64,000 nucleotides of DNA from UBA1715 sp045615765 (GTDB taxonomy: Bacteria > Bacteroidota > Bacteroidia > Bacteroidales > UBA1715), in the NCBI GenBank assembly GCA_045615765.1, contig JAZLFM010000027.1, positions 1-64,000 on the forward strand, written 5' to 3'. Position numbers and translations under genes: made by a program. Below the pieces are notes generated by a model. That model had not been told where the DNA came from. It saw only the letters and a program-made list of their open reading frames with translations, and did not search any database. Positions 44,333-53,805 of this stretch are shown here, one piece after another (position 1 is the stretch's first letter; each line of letters opens with the position of its first letter).

Positions 44333-44340
44333 TATATTTG
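44333..44340 (+). promoter_or_regulatory. -7 promoter element TATATTTG
   Basis: Matches TAnnTTTG, 18 bp upstream of the ATG at 44359. It shows that the TTG-frame extension from 44323 is untranslated. Confidence 0.65.
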
Positions 44341-44358
44341 TGTGTAATTATCTACAAT

Positions 44359-45099
44359 ATGAAAACTACAATACAAAGGGTTATAGAAAGCAATGATGTG
44401 GATTTCTCTTTTGATTCCACTGTATATTCTATAGGAAATATTTTTATGACTGCGGCGAATGTTGATTCTCGTAGTAAAGGATTTGGCGTAGAATCGTTGC
44501 TAAGTCGTGGCTTGACTTGGGTTACTTTACGTACCTATATAAAAGTAAATACATTCCCACACGATCAGGATAATGTGACTGTTGAAACTTGGGTGGAAGA
44601 TTGTACGAGAATTACTACGCAACGTAATTGCACTTTTAAGGATGCTGCTGGAAATCATTTAGTTGATATCACTACAATATTCGCTTTGGTGGATTATGAA
44701 ACTCGTCGTCCTGTGAATATTATGGAAAAAATGCCTGATTTCTCTGAGAAATTTATTGTCGATGAAAAGTCGGTATTGCGTGCTCCTGAAAAATTGAAAG
44801 CAATTGGTAATCCACAATTGGTAAGTAAACATACGGTAGTTTTCAGTGATTTGGATTGTAATATGCACACGACAAGTTTCCGTTATGCTTTATGGGTATT
44901 GGATGCAATTGCTTTAGATGAACATAAAACAAAACAAGTTGCTGGTTTGGAAATCAATTTTATAAAGGAATGTCGTTATGGAGAAACAGTATCTGTTTTC
45001 CGTGAGGATATATCTGATGATCAGGCTATTTTTGAAATAAAAAATGAGGCTGGTGAGTTGTTAAATCGTCAGTGTGTTACGTTTGTTGCTAGAAAGTAA
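44359..45099 (+). CDS. Acyl-ACP thioesterase
   Basis: A 246-residue double-hotdog enzyme that releases fatty acids from acyl carrier protein. The first hotdog holds VDSRSKGFGVESLLSRGLTWV and the second, DLDCNMHTTSFRYALWVLD, has the D-x-N-x-H active-site pattern of bacterial FatA/FatB relatives. It is cytosolic. The start at 44359 follows the promoter at 44333. The rsmA start codon lies within its stop (TAATG), so the genes are co-translated, and DUF1573, aminotransferase and lipid-kinase genes follow closely. Confidence 0.9.
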   Translation: MKTTIQRVIESNDVDFSFDSTVYSIGNIFMTAANVDSRSKGFGVESLLSRGLTWVTLRTYIKVNTFPHDQDNVTVETWVEDCTRITTQRNCTFKDAAGNHLVDITTIFALVDYETRRPVNIMEKMPDFSEKFIVDEKSVLRAPEKLKAIGNPQLVSKHTVVFSDLDCNMHTTSFRYALWVLDAIALDEHKTKQVAGLEINFIKECRYGETVSVFREDISDDQAIFEIKNEAGELLNRQCVTFVARK

Positions 45100-45872
45100 T
45101 GGGTTCTCCGGTTCGTGCAAAGAAAAATCTTGGTCAGCATTTCTTGAGAAGTAGTGCTACGGCAAAAAGTATTGCTGATACTTTGCCACTTCTTTGTAAT
45201 AATTGTATAGAAATAGGTCCCGGAATGGGAATATTAACCCAACATTTGCTTGAAAAACCAATATATACAAAAGTGATAGAAATAGACGAGGAGTCTATTG
45301 ATTATTTGCTTGCAAATCAAATAATTCCGGCTTCACAATGTATTCAAGGTGATTTCCTGAAATTACCGGTGGAACAGTTTTTTGGTGGAGAACCATTTAT
45401 GGTGATGGGAAACTATCCATACAATATATCTAGTCAAATTGTTTTTAAAGTTATTGAACATCGTGATTTAGTTCCTGCAATGGCTGGAATGTTTCAGCGA
45501 GAAGTGGCTCGTAGGATTTGTTCGCCGGCTGGTTCTAAAGAATATGGAATTTTATCGGTTTTAGTTCAAGCGTTTTACGAAACGAAATATCACTTTACAG
45601 TGGACGAAAATGAATTTAATCCGCCACCAAAGGTTAAGTCGGGGGTTATTTCTTTGGTTCGTAAAGAAGATTATTCTTTGCCTTGCGACGAGAAACTTTT
45701 CTTTGAAGTTGTAAAGACAAGCTTCAATCAAAGACGTAAAACTTTGAATAATTCTTTAAAAAATCTTCTGAATGGTCAAAAATTAGAAGAAAAAATAGGA
45801 CTTTTGCGTCCGGAACAATTATCTGTTGCCGATTTTATTGATTTGACTAATTTTATAGCGTCAGTTCGTTAA
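45099..45872 (+). CDS. rsmA: 16S rRNA dimethyladenosine transferase (KsgA)
   Basis: A 257-residue KsgA/RsmA enzyme that dimethylates two adenines near the 3' end of 16S rRNA. Motifs: AKKNLGQHFL at the N-terminus, IEIGPGMGILTQHLL (motif I), IDEES (motif II) and the catalytic NYPYNISSQI (motif IV). Length and motif order are standard, and the C-terminal helical domain is complete. It shares a TAATG junction with the thioesterase gene. Confidence 0.96.
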   Translation: MGSPVRAKKNLGQHFLRSSATAKSIADTLPLLCNNCIEIGPGMGILTQHLLEKPIYTKVIEIDEESIDYLLANQIIPASQCIQGDFLKLPVEQFFGGEPFMVMGNYPYNISSQIVFKVIEHRDLVPAMAGMFQREVARRICSPAGSKEYGILSVLVQAFYETKYHFTVDENEFNPPPKVKSGVISLVRKEDYSLPCDEKLFFEVVKTSFNQRRKTLNNSLKNLLNGQKLEEKIGLLRPEQLSVADFIDLTNFIASVR

Positions 45873-45884
45873 TTTTGTGTCGAT

Positions 45885-46358
45885 ATGAAGCGTTTAGTTT
45901 CTTTTGTTATAATTTCCTTGCTGTTACTTTGTTCGTGTTCGAAGACAAAGTACTTACAAAAACGTGCTACAAAGGCTCATATTGAATTTAAAACAGGTGT
46001 GCATGATTTTGGAAAAGTAATTTTTGGTGAACCTGCATCGTTTGATTTTATTTTTACAAATACGGGAACTGATACGCTACAAATAAATGAAGTTCAAAGC
46101 ACTTGTGGTTGTACGATTCCTCAATGGTCGAAGACGCCTGTTGCTCCTGGAGATAAAGGAGTTATTACTGTTTCGTATGATACACGGCGAAGTGGTGAAT
46201 TTGAAAAGGGAATAACGGTCTTCTCAAATGCGGATAACAGTGCTTTATTGCTTGTTATCAAAGGGTTTGTGACACCGAATCCTCATAAAGAAATTTTAGG
46301 AAGAAATAAAGTTAATACTAATATAGATTCTATGCCAGAAGAAAGCATGGAAGAATAA
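45885..46358 (+). CDS. DUF1573 lipoprotein
   Basis: Signal peptide with lipobox LLCSC (the cysteine about residue 18 is lipidated) and a single DUF1573/ASH-like immunoglobulin fold in a 157-residue protein. The family hallmark is HDFGKV...FIFTNTGTDTLQIN...STCGCTIPQW. These proteins are abundant in Bacteroidota envelopes, but their role is not established. The gene lies 12 bp after rsmA and 10 bp before an aminotransferase gene. The C-terminal tail (about 25 residues) is hydrophilic. Confidence 0.88.
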   Translation: MKRLVSFVIISLLLLCSCSKTKYLQKRATKAHIEFKTGVHDFGKVIFGEPASFDFIFTNTGTDTLQINEVQSTCGCTIPQWSKTPVAPGDKGVITVSYDTRRSGEFEKGITVFSNADNSALLLVIKGFVTPNPHKEILGRNKVNTNIDSMPEESMEE

Positions 46359-46368
46359 TAAAAATGTT

Positions 46369-47574
46369 ATGCCAAGTATATCAGAAAGAGGTTTGTTAAT
46401 GCCAGCATCGCCAATTCGTAGATTGGTTCCATACGCTGATGAAGCAAAACGCCGTGGAGTAGAAGTACTTCACTTAAATATTGGTCAACCGGATTTGTTG
46501 ACTCCTGATTTGGCGGAACAAGCTATGCATAATTATACAGGAAAATATATTCCGTATTCACATTCTGCTGGAAATTTATCATTAAGACAGAAGTTAGCCG
46601 ATTATTATAAAGGAATTGGAATAGATATTTCTTGTGACGATATTCTTATCACTACAGGTGGTTCCGAAGCTATTTGTTTTGCCTATTATAGCATTTTAAA
46701 TTATGCCGATGAAGTGATTGTTCCTGAACCATATTATGCTAACTATTATGGTTTTACGACTGAGACAGGTGCCAGAATGATACCTGTTCGTTCTTCCATA
46801 GAGAACAATTTTGCATTGCCTTCAATTGAGGATTTTGAGGATGCTTTAACACCGCAAACAAAAGCTATAATGCTTTGTAATCCGAATAATCCGACAGGAC
46901 ATGTGTATTCTCAAAAAGAGTTATCTCATATACGAAATCTTGTTCGCAAATATGATTTATTCTTAGTCTGTGACGAGGTGTATCGTGATTTCTGTTACGA
47001 TAGTGAACATTATTCGGTGATGAATCTAAAAGGTATAGAAGAAAATACAATTTTAATTGATTCATTTTCAAAAAGATATAATGTTTGTGGTATTCGTATT
47101 GGCGCATTGATTACTCGTAATAAAGATGTTATTGCAACTTCTATGAAATTTGCACAGGCTCGTTTGAGTCCGCCTTCTATGGGACAATTAATAGCAGAAT
47201 CGTTGTTAGATACTCCACAAGAATTTTTAAATAAATCGGCGGAAGAATATAAGGCTCGTCGTGACTATATTATTCCTGCATTAAATGAAATAAAGGGCGT
47301 ACATACACCAATGCCTGATGGGGCATTCTATTCGATGGTAGAATTACCTGTTGATGATGTTGATAAATTCAGTCGTTGGTTATTGGAAGAGTTTGAGTAT
47401 GAAGGTGCTACGGTTATGCTTGCTCCAGGTACAGGTTTCTATACTGGTAAAAAAATGGGTATCCGTCAAGCTCGTATTGCATACATTCTTGAAATGGACA
47501 AGCTTAAAAAAGCTGTTGTTTGTTTGAAAAAAGCATTGAGTGTATATCCGGGTAGAACAGTAGATCAAGATTAA
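46369..47574 (+). CDS. Class I/II PLP-dependent aminotransferase
   Basis: The protein has 401 residues. Motifs: LNIGQPDLLTPD near residue 40, CNPNNPTGHVY, CDEVYRDF and the PLP lysine in IDSFSKRYNVCGIRIG (about residue 235). The C-terminal LAPGTGFYT and IRQARIAYIL hold the substrate-arginine segment. It resembles aspartate or LL-diaminopimelate-type enzymes without a decisive marker. It is in the thioesterase-rsmA-DUF1573 run and is followed 3 bp later by the lipid kinase gene. Confidence 0.88.
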   Translation: MPSISERGLLMPASPIRRLVPYADEAKRRGVEVLHLNIGQPDLLTPDLAEQAMHNYTGKYIPYSHSAGNLSLRQKLADYYKGIGIDISCDDILITTGGSEAICFAYYSILNYADEVIVPEPYYANYYGFTTETGARMIPVRSSIENNFALPSIEDFEDALTPQTKAIMLCNPNNPTGHVYSQKELSHIRNLVRKYDLFLVCDEVYRDFCYDSEHYSVMNLKGIEENTILIDSFSKRYNVCGIRIGALITRNKDVIATSMKFAQARLSPPSMGQLIAESLLDTPQEFLNKSAEEYKARRDYIIPALNEIKGVHTPMPDGAFYSMVELPVDDVDKFSRWLLEEFEYEGATVMLAPGTGFYTGKKMGIRQARIAYILEMDKLKKAVVCLKKALSVYPGRTVDQD

Positions 47575-47577
47575 TAT

Positions 47578-48567
47578 ATGACGACAGTTTTATTTGTTGT
47601 AAATCCACATTCTGGTAAGGTTCGTAATAAGAAAATCGAAGATATTGCACAAGAAGTGCTTGATTCTTCGCTATTTCAAGTAGATTTTGTATATACTCGT
47701 TATGCAGGTCATGCTTTGGAACTTTCTCGTATAGGAGTAGAAAAGGGTTATGATATTATTGTTGCTGTTGGTGGAGATGGTACTATTCACGAGGTTGCTC
47801 AATCGGTTATCCATTCGAAGTCTGCTTTAGCTGTGATACCTATGGGATCAGGAAATGGTTTTGCCCGTTTCTTTGGTATTCCATCAACAGTAAAACGAGC
47901 TATACAAGTTATTGCTAATGGCGAAAAGAAGTCTATCGATACAGTTCTTTGTAATAACGAATATTTCGTGAATGTCGCTGGTTTTGGTTTTGATGCGAAA
48001 ATTGGTGATGTGTACGATAAAAGTTGTTCGGAAGAACGTGGTGGTTTGAATTATGTCAAACTTATCGTTGAAGAATATCTAAATTATCCATTACAAAAAT
48101 GTCGTTTTAAGATAGATGGTAAGGAAGTAGAGAAGTCTTTTTTTATTGCTAGTGTGTGCAATTCGAATCAATATGGATTGAATGCTGTTATTGCTCCTGA
48201 AGCAGATATTACTGATGGGAAATTTGAATTAGTATTGGTAAAGGAAATGCCTGTTTTTGATGTAATTCCTATTACATTTCGTTTGTTCGTTAATCAGTTT
48301 AATAATTCTCGTCATGTGGAAACGCTTCATTTAGAAGAGTTTACCATTGTGAATACAGTGCCTCGCTTACTTCATTTGGATGGAGAACCGCGAATGATGG
48401 CAAATGACATTACTTTCACAATTCAGAAACAATCGTTGAATTGTATTGTGCCAAAGCAAAAAAAGTCTATAAAGAGTATAACAAAGGATATTGATGAAGA
48501 AATTCTTGATATTGCACAGAAAGTCAAGGATAATCACAAAAAAGTAATAGATAAATTGATGAAATAA
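47578..48567 (+). CDS. Diacylglycerol/lipid kinase family protein (YegS/DagK type)
   Basis: A soluble lipid kinase of 329 residues. The N-terminal nucleotide-binding domain has FVVNPHSGKVRNKK, the key VGGDGTIHEVAQ (about 62-73) and PMGSGNGFARF. The C-terminal beta-sandwich contains NVAGFGFDA and LHLDGEPRMM. Related enzymes phosphorylate diacylglycerol or other lipids. The ~45-residue lysine-rich tail beyond the usual end may associate with membranes. It is the last gene of its run, ended by the terminator at 48565-48596. Confidence 0.9.
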   Translation: MTTVLFVVNPHSGKVRNKKIEDIAQEVLDSSLFQVDFVYTRYAGHALELSRIGVEKGYDIIVAVGGDGTIHEVAQSVIHSKSALAVIPMGSGNGFARFFGIPSTVKRAIQVIANGEKKSIDTVLCNNEYFVNVAGFGFDAKIGDVYDKSCSEERGGLNYVKLIVEEYLNYPLQKCRFKIDGKEVEKSFFIASVCNSNQYGLNAVIAPEADITDGKFELVLVKEMPVFDVIPITFRLFVNQFNNSRHVETLHLEEFTIVNTVPRLLHLDGEPRMMANDITFTIQKQSLNCIVPKQKKSIKSITKDIDEEILDIAQKVKDNHKKVIDKLMK

Positions 48568-48596
48568 AAAAGCGGTTCAAACGAACCGCTTTTTTT
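48565..48596. terminator. Bidirectional terminator, inverted match of 51360-51379
   Basis: AGCGGTTC-AAAC-GAACCGCT with flanking A- and T-runs. It lies between the plus-strand lipid kinase gene and the minus-strand BspA-like gene. The same 20-mer is present in reverse orientation at 51360-51379. Confidence 0.92.
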
Positions 48597-48610
48597 ATAG
48601 TTGTTTTTGT

Positions 48611-51268
48611 TTATTCTGCTACTAATATTTTGTTCGTTTTATTACCAACAACAACTATATAGCTTGCATATTTCTCAACAGGGATAGAATATGATGTGTT
48701 ACCTTTTGCTCTGTATTGTAATTTTCCGTCAGCTGTATAAATACTAATAGGCAGATTTTCGCAGTTTTGAATAAAAATAGTCTTGTCTTTACTATAAACA
48801 ATTGCATTGTTCTTCAAAGAGTTAATAGCTAGATTATTTTCCAATTCTGCAATGTTACTGATTGCTAAGCTGAAAGGACCGCTTTCTGCTTTTGTTAGTG
48901 GATCGTTGGCGTCAACAACTTCTGGTAGGACTATACCAACATAGTATGATAGTGTTCCTTCTACAGGTTGCAAATCAGTATAGGTCCATGATGATGCAGT
49001 TACTTTGTCTATTTCTTCTACGGTGTCAGTTGTTACTCTAAAGATAGAGTAAGTAGAAAATTCAACACCTTCGTAGCCGTCCCATGAAAGATTGACTTCG
49101 CCTCCGATACCAACATTTTTCTGTAGGTGTATAGTTTTGTGATGGTTGCTTAATTCTGATTCAAAGCCACAAGCGTCAGTTACCGTTAGTTTATATCTAT
49201 ATGATTTTTGTAGGCTATTTGCTGATTCATCTACATAAATGCTTGTTTCGTTATATGAAACAGTGTCTATAGCTTCATATTGGTCTTTTATGGCAGTTTC
49301 ACGATAAATTGTATAGAAGTCTAAGACATCGGAAGGCTCTTTTTTCCAAACAATTAAGTTTGCAGGAGCAGTTTCCTGGCTTACGGTTACTAAACTGATT
49401 TCTGGCTCAAGTTCCCATAACTCTTTTCTTGGTAGATATAAAGTATCTTGTAGCAATATACCAAGTGCATCTGTAATGCTAATGCTATGTGTGCCGTATG
49501 TTATATTTTTTAGTGTTTTCTCTGTACTGCCATCTTCCCATATAATTGAATAGGGAGGAAGTCCTCCGTGTATTTCAATTGTGATTGCCCCATCTGCTGA
49601 TTCACAATTAGGAAGTTCGTATGATGGTTCTATATAGAATATTTCGGCAAAAATAGCTTCAAGAATAAGTGTATCTTCTGTTAACGTAATAAAACGAGGG
49701 TTGTCGGTGTTTCCGTCACTCCAACCAGTAAATAGGTAACCATCGTATGCGGTTGCTGTAATAGAAAATTCTGAACAAAAACTTCCGTCTTTTTCAATAT
49801 ATCCACGCTCTTCATCACAAATAGCACGAAAAACAGAATTGCATTCAATGTAATTTGTGAATTCTTTCCAATATTCTTGTGATGTGTACGATTCTAAAGA
49901 ACCGCATGGAATATAGACGGGTATTTCTTTATTGACAGAATAAAATGCGTCACTTGTTAGATTTATAGGATTTTCATTTAGGATAGTGATTTCTTCTAAA
50001 CTATATGTGTTTTCTAAAATAGCACTACCAATAGTTGTAACGGTCTTTGGTAATGTGAAATTCTTTAATTGGCATTGCGAGAAGGCATTGTTGCCGATTT
50101 CTGTTACCGTTTCTGGTATATGTATTTGTTGTAAGTTTGCACAATCGGAAAATGCTTCTTTCCCAATTGTTGTTAATCCATTTGGTAATAGAATTGTTTG
50201 TAATGATGTACATGAACGGAATGCATCGGCTTCAATTTCTTTGATTGTACTTGGTAATGTTATATTAGAAAGACTTTCGCAGTATAAAAATGCTTCTTGT
50301 GGTATTATTTCTACACCTTCTGGTATATCTATAGATTGTAGTTGTGTACAATTTGTGAATGCATTATTGCCAATTTCGGTAATATTTTTTGGTATTGAAA
50401 TTGAAACAAGTTTAGTACAATTTGAAAAAGTTTCTTTATTTATTTCGGTAATTCCATCTGGAATTACAAAATTGCTTATTGCCGAAAATTCAAATGCTTT
50501 GATTCCAATATATATAAGTGTGTTTGGAATGTTTATTTGGGATAATTGTGTACAAAAAGAAAAACAGTTTGTTCCAATTTCGAGTAAACCTTCAGGTAAA
50601 GCAACTTCTTTTAGATTAGTACAACTATAAAAAGCGTTATCTTCTATATATTTCACACCTTCTGGAATAGTAATGGATGTAAGGTTGCTACATAGATAAA
50701 AAAGATATTTTGGTATTGTGGTTAATGATTTTGTTTTGATAGTTACATTAGCAAGTTTTGTGCATTCCCAAAAAATAGATTCTTCTATGGATGTTACACT
50801 TTCTGGTATTTCAATTGCTCTTAGTGCCTCACAGGCCATAAATGCACAGGTTTCTATTTTTTTTAATCCTTCAGGGAGTGTGATAGAATTTAATTTTATA
50901 CAATCACGAAAAGCTTCAGATCCTATGATGGTTACAGATGAAGGAATGGTCAGATTTTGTAGTCTTGAACAATCGAAAAAAGCTCTGCTATTTATTTTTG
51001 TTATGGTTTCAGGTAGTATTACGCTTGTTACTCTGCAAGATGCAAATGCATTATTGTCAATTTCTGTTACAATGTATTCTTTTTCTTCATATATAATTGT
51101 AGAAGGAATTACTATATCGCCAGAATATGAATTTGTGCTAGTTTCTATTACACTTGCTGTCTCGGAATCTTCGTCGATCCTATAAAATATGTTGTCTTTT
51201 TCTATAGTAGTAGCAAGTGCTGCGCAGTAGCAACATAACACGAGTGGGAGAGTAAACAATCGTTTCAT
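48611..51268 (-). CDS. BspA-like leucine-rich-repeat surface protein with type A T9SS sorting domain
   Basis: An 885-residue secreted protein. Signal peptide (MKRLFTLPLVLCCYCAALA), then about sixteen BspA/LRR_5-type repeats over residues ~60-420 (the pattern I-x-IP-x-x-V-x-x-I-x-x-x-AF-x-x-C). Beta-sandwich domains with possible Fn3-like parts follow. The last ~75 residues (ISIYTADGKLQYRAKG ... NKILVAE) are a type A type IX C-terminal signal, so it should be exported and attached to the surface. Relatives bind host or environmental glycoproteins. ATG 51268 is used because it precedes the signal peptide and a promoter lies at 51289; the extension to 51355 has no support. Confidence 0.9.
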   Translation of the reverse strand: MKRLFTLPLVLCCYCAALATTIEKDNIFYRIDEDSETASVIETSTNSYSGDIVIPSTIIYEEKEYIVTEIDNNAFASCRVTSVILPETITKINSRAFFDCSRLQNLTIPSSVTIIGSEAFRDCIKLNSITLPEGLKKIETCAFMACEALRAIEIPESVTSIEESIFWECTKLANVTIKTKSLTTIPKYLFYLCSNLTSITIPEGVKYIEDNAFYSCTNLKEVALPEGLLEIGTNCFSFCTQLSQINIPNTLIYIGIKAFEFSAISNFVIPDGITEINKETFSNCTKLVSISIPKNITEIGNNAFTNCTQLQSIDIPEGVEIIPQEAFLYCESLSNITLPSTIKEIEADAFRSCTSLQTILLPNGLTTIGKEAFSDCANLQQIHIPETVTEIGNNAFSQCQLKNFTLPKTVTTIGSAILENTYSLEEITILNENPINLTSDAFYSVNKEIPVYIPCGSLESYTSQEYWKEFTNYIECNSVFRAICDEERGYIEKDGSFCSEFSITATAYDGYLFTGWSDGNTDNPRFITLTEDTLILEAIFAEIFYIEPSYELPNCESADGAITIEIHGGLPPYSIIWEDGSTEKTLKNITYGTHSISITDALGILLQDTLYLPRKELWELEPEISLVTVSQETAPANLIVWKKEPSDVLDFYTIYRETAIKDQYEAIDTVSYNETSIYVDESANSLQKSYRYKLTVTDACGFESELSNHHKTIHLQKNVGIGGEVNLSWDGYEGVEFSTYSIFRVTTDTVEEIDKVTASSWTYTDLQPVEGTLSYYVGIVLPEVVDANDPLTKAESGPFSLAISNIAELENNLAINSLKNNAIVYSKDKTIFIQNCENLPISIYTADGKLQYRAKGNTSYSIPVEKYASYIVVVGNKTNKILVAE

Positions 51269-51288
51269 AATCATTAGTTTTAATATGG

Positions 51289-51296
51289 CAAATGTA
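51289..51296 (-). promoter_or_regulatory. -7 promoter element of the BspA-like gene
   Basis: Minus strand TACATTTG matches TAnnTTTG, 21 bp upstream of the ATG at 51268. Confidence 0.6.
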
Positions 51297-51353
51297 ACAA
51301 CAAAAGAAGGTTTTGTTTTATTGTTATGCACGAAACAATGAATAGTTATAAAC

Positions 51354-51384
51354 AAAAAAAGCGGTTCGTTTGAACCGCTTTTTT
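51354..51384 (-). terminator. Terminator of the FISUMP lipoprotein gene
   Basis: AGCGGTTC-GTTT-GAACCGCT (51360-51379) is the exact reverse complement of the terminator at 48571-48590. Confidence 0.9.
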
Positions 51385-51404
51385 ATTGAATAGTAGAGTA
51401 GATG

Positions 51405-52241
51405 TTATTTAGATTCTTCTACTTTTTCTATAATTTTTGTTTCTACTAACTCTTTTAAGGTTGTGTCAACTTCTGTTTTAGTAGCACCAGAAACACCGTC
51501 AGTTTCACCTACAGGGCATGTTGGTGCAGGTTTTGCGTATGTGTTAGACGCATCGTATTTACGAACGCAACGAACGCTCAAACCTTTTGTTCTGCCGATG
51601 TGGCTCTTAGTAAGACCAACATATTTAGCTTTTTCGCTACCAATGTTTCTCATATAAACATACATAGCATTTGCTTCGTTGTGGTCTGTGCTTGTCCACC
51701 ACAAACCAAGGTTTCCTTCTTCGTAGAAGTTACCGTTCTTTTCGCGGAAACCAGCTGCTGATGCAGAGAAGTTAGTGCTGTCCCAACCAATTGTAGTAGG
51801 AACTTGATCCCAACCTTCAGCGTTTTCTACAGAAGCGTATGTCGCTGCTAATTGCAACCATTCGTTTTCAGTAGGAACTGTCCAACCTTCTGGACAAAGT
51901 TTTTCTGTTTTTACAGCAGCATAGTTGTAAACCATTTCAGCATCTTCTGCATTGTTGTAGGTTGCACAAGCAGCTTCTGTTGTATTAGCCCATTGTTCGT
52001 TGTCTGCAACTACAGCAATGTCGCTACCGTCATTTAGTTTAGTAGTTTTTAAGTTTGATGTAAACCATTCGTTTTCACCAATTTTTACTACTTTATATGT
52101 ATTACCTTCAACATCGGCAACAGTGTTTACAACATCGTCAGCAGAAGCTTGTGGACAACGTGAATATGTTGCTTCTTGTTTTTCTTCGCTACAAGCAAAA
52201 AAGAATGCTAGGGAAGAAGCTATTAAAATTACTTTTTTCAT
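51405..52241 (-). CDS. FISUMP-domain lipoprotein
   Basis: A lipoprotein of 278 residues with lipobox FFFAC (Cys about 17) and acidic residues after it (SEEKQE), suggesting surface export. The FISUMP domain spans about 25-240: GENEWFTSNLKTTKL, CPEGWTVPTENEWLQL, GLWWTSTDHNEA and SVRCVRK are typical. Its C-terminal segment has no excess of NNC codons, in contrast to the related protein at 1-306. The tail (about 245-278) has PTCPVGETDGVSGATKTEVD, a possible CxxG-like segment. It is followed by its terminator and sits 13 bp from the GPH symporter gene. Confidence 0.88.
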   Translation of the reverse strand: MKKVILIASSLAFFFACSEEKQEATYSRCPQASADDVVNTVADVEGNTYKVVKIGENEWFTSNLKTTKLNDGSDIAVVADNEQWANTTEAACATYNNAEDAEMVYNYAAVKTEKLCPEGWTVPTENEWLQLAATYASVENAEGWDQVPTTIGWDSTNFSASAAGFREKNGNFYEEGNLGLWWTSTDHNEANAMYVYMRNIGSEKAKYVGLTKSHIGRTKGLSVRCVRKYDASNTYAKPAPTCPVGETDGVSGATKTEVDTTLKELVETKIIEKVEESK

Positions 52242-52254
52242 ACTTCATTATTTA

Positions 52255-53769
52255 TTATTCAGCAGCTTCTGCAGTTTTAGCAGCAGATCTTCTGTGTAAT
52301 TCTTCTTGAATTTCTTGAACTTTTGCTTTTGACAATGGGTATTTCAAAATCAATACGATAGTTAAGAACATTGCCACTGTAGGGATGATAGCGTACATTT
52401 CACGTACTAAATCCAATTTTTCAACTGAAATGATAGGGTTTGCACCATCGATACCTGCCAAAATAAGTACATAACCAGCGATGATAGATACTAAAGCAAT
52501 TGCTAATTTGATTAGGAAACCAGAAACTGCAGTAAACATACCTTCACGACGGCTTCCGTGTTCATATTCATCGTAGTCGCAAATATCTGCTGTGAAAGCA
52601 CCAATCAATGGCCAACACATTGCCAATCCCATGTTGATGATTACTGGTGGGAATACAGCCAAGAATGGAGCAGAAGGAGTGAATAAGAACCAACTTGTTA
52701 CATAACCGATGATTGCAATTGACGAACCGATAATTAATAAGGTACGTTTGTCGAAGTATTTTGCAATACGGTTAACTATCACAACCATAAGAATTTGTGT
52801 TGCTGGTTGAAGAATTGCAGTGTAAACACCAATGTGACCAGCTAATTCTTTATGTGTTACGAATGATTCTTCGAAAGAGAATGTGAAAGGATGTCTCCAT
52901 GTCCAGTTGAAGATGTTGTGCATACCATCAGAACATACATGATACATTGAAATGTAACCAAGTAAAGGCAACATGAAGAACAATGCTACATATACGAAGA
53001 AAAGGGCACCCATTAACAAAAGGAATGGTTTCGATTTGAATGTAACAACCAATGAAGGCCAGAATGGGTCTTTCTTTTGTGATTGAGTACGTTCCATGTT
53101 CTTTTCTCTACAGAAAATTGCAGGAATTACACCAAAGATAATGATAAGAACACCAACGATAATACCTAAGTTTCTTGCTCCGTCAACTTCATCACCAGCA
53201 CCTTTTAATAAGTCTGTTTGGCAAAGTAGGTAAGCTGAACCAATAAGAATACCAATTACATACGAGAATACAGATTTATATGTCTGCAACTTAGTTCGCT
53301 CGGTATAATCTTCCTCCAATTCCAAACCGAGTGCTCCGTAAGGCATTTGCCAAATTGCCATTACAATGTAAAATAATGATACGATTGCAATGAAATAAAT
53401 TGTTTGGAACGAACCTTGTGTACGTGGTGTAAACCAAATCGCAATAAAGGTGAGAGCTAAAATGAATGCACCCACAAAAATCCAAGGACGGCGACGTCCC
53501 CATTTTGAACGAGTGTTATCACTTAAGTTTCCGAAAAATGTATCGGAAAAACCTTCAATAAATTTCGACGCACTGGTTGCAATACTAATTACAAGTGGGC
53601 TGACACCCATACCAATTTGGAAAATGTTAAAACTTAATGAAGGGAATACGTTCATCGCAAGATTTTCTGCAAATCCTCCGCTGGCCCAAGCTAGTTTTTC
53701 GCCTCCAGAAGACATCGATTTCGATTCTTTTTCTGAAGCACTTGGGACTTGATTTTCTGTATTATTCAT
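52255..53769 (-). CDS. GPH-family sugar:cation symporter (MFS)
   Basis: A 504-residue inner-membrane transporter with about 12 helices and a soluble N-terminal leader of ~25 residues. The cytoplasmic-loop signature is DNTRSKWGRRRPWI between helices 2 and 3. The start (GEKLAWASGGFAENL) and the ADICDYDEYEHGSRREGMF segment are typical of glycoside-pentoside-hexuronide symporters of the MelB/XynB type. It probably imports an oligosaccharide or glycoside with sodium or protons. It precedes the FISUMP lipoprotein gene by 13 bp, so the two may be co-transcribed. Confidence 0.92.
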   Translation of the reverse strand: MNNTENQVPSASEKESKSMSSGGEKLAWASGGFAENLAMNVFPSLSFNIFQIGMGVSPLVISIATSASKFIEGFSDTFFGNLSDNTRSKWGRRRPWIFVGAFILALTFIAIWFTPRTQGSFQTIYFIAIVSLFYIVMAIWQMPYGALGLELEEDYTERTKLQTYKSVFSYVIGILIGSAYLLCQTDLLKGAGDEVDGARNLGIIVGVLIIIFGVIPAIFCREKNMERTQSQKKDPFWPSLVVTFKSKPFLLLMGALFFVYVALFFMLPLLGYISMYHVCSDGMHNIFNWTWRHPFTFSFEESFVTHKELAGHIGVYTAILQPATQILMVVIVNRIAKYFDKRTLLIIGSSIAIIGYVTSWFLFTPSAPFLAVFPPVIINMGLAMCWPLIGAFTADICDYDEYEHGSRREGMFTAVSGFLIKLAIALVSIIAGYVLILAGIDGANPIISVEKLDLVREMYAIIPTVAMFLTIVLILKYPLSKAKVQEIQEELHRRSAAKTAEAAE

Positions 53770-53805
53770 AAAATGAGAAAAATAAATTTATTTCTTTAAT
53801 TGGTG

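Noticed and set aside
49986..50630. 214-codon open frame on the plus strand opposite the BspA-like gene
   Set aside because: It lies within the LRR-coding part of the real minus-strand gene; the periodic repeat leaves the opposite strand open. It has no start context and no sensible protein features.
50000..51000. Regular ~69-bp periodicity resembling a repeat array
   Set aside because: The period is that of the 23-residue BspA-type leucine-rich repeat; the units vary and there are no identical direct repeats with unique spacers, so this is not CRISPR.
48565..51384. Interpretation of the BspA-like gene with its inverted flanks as an insertion sequence
   Set aside because: The flanks are terminator hairpins with T-runs, there is no transposase and no target-site duplication is visible.
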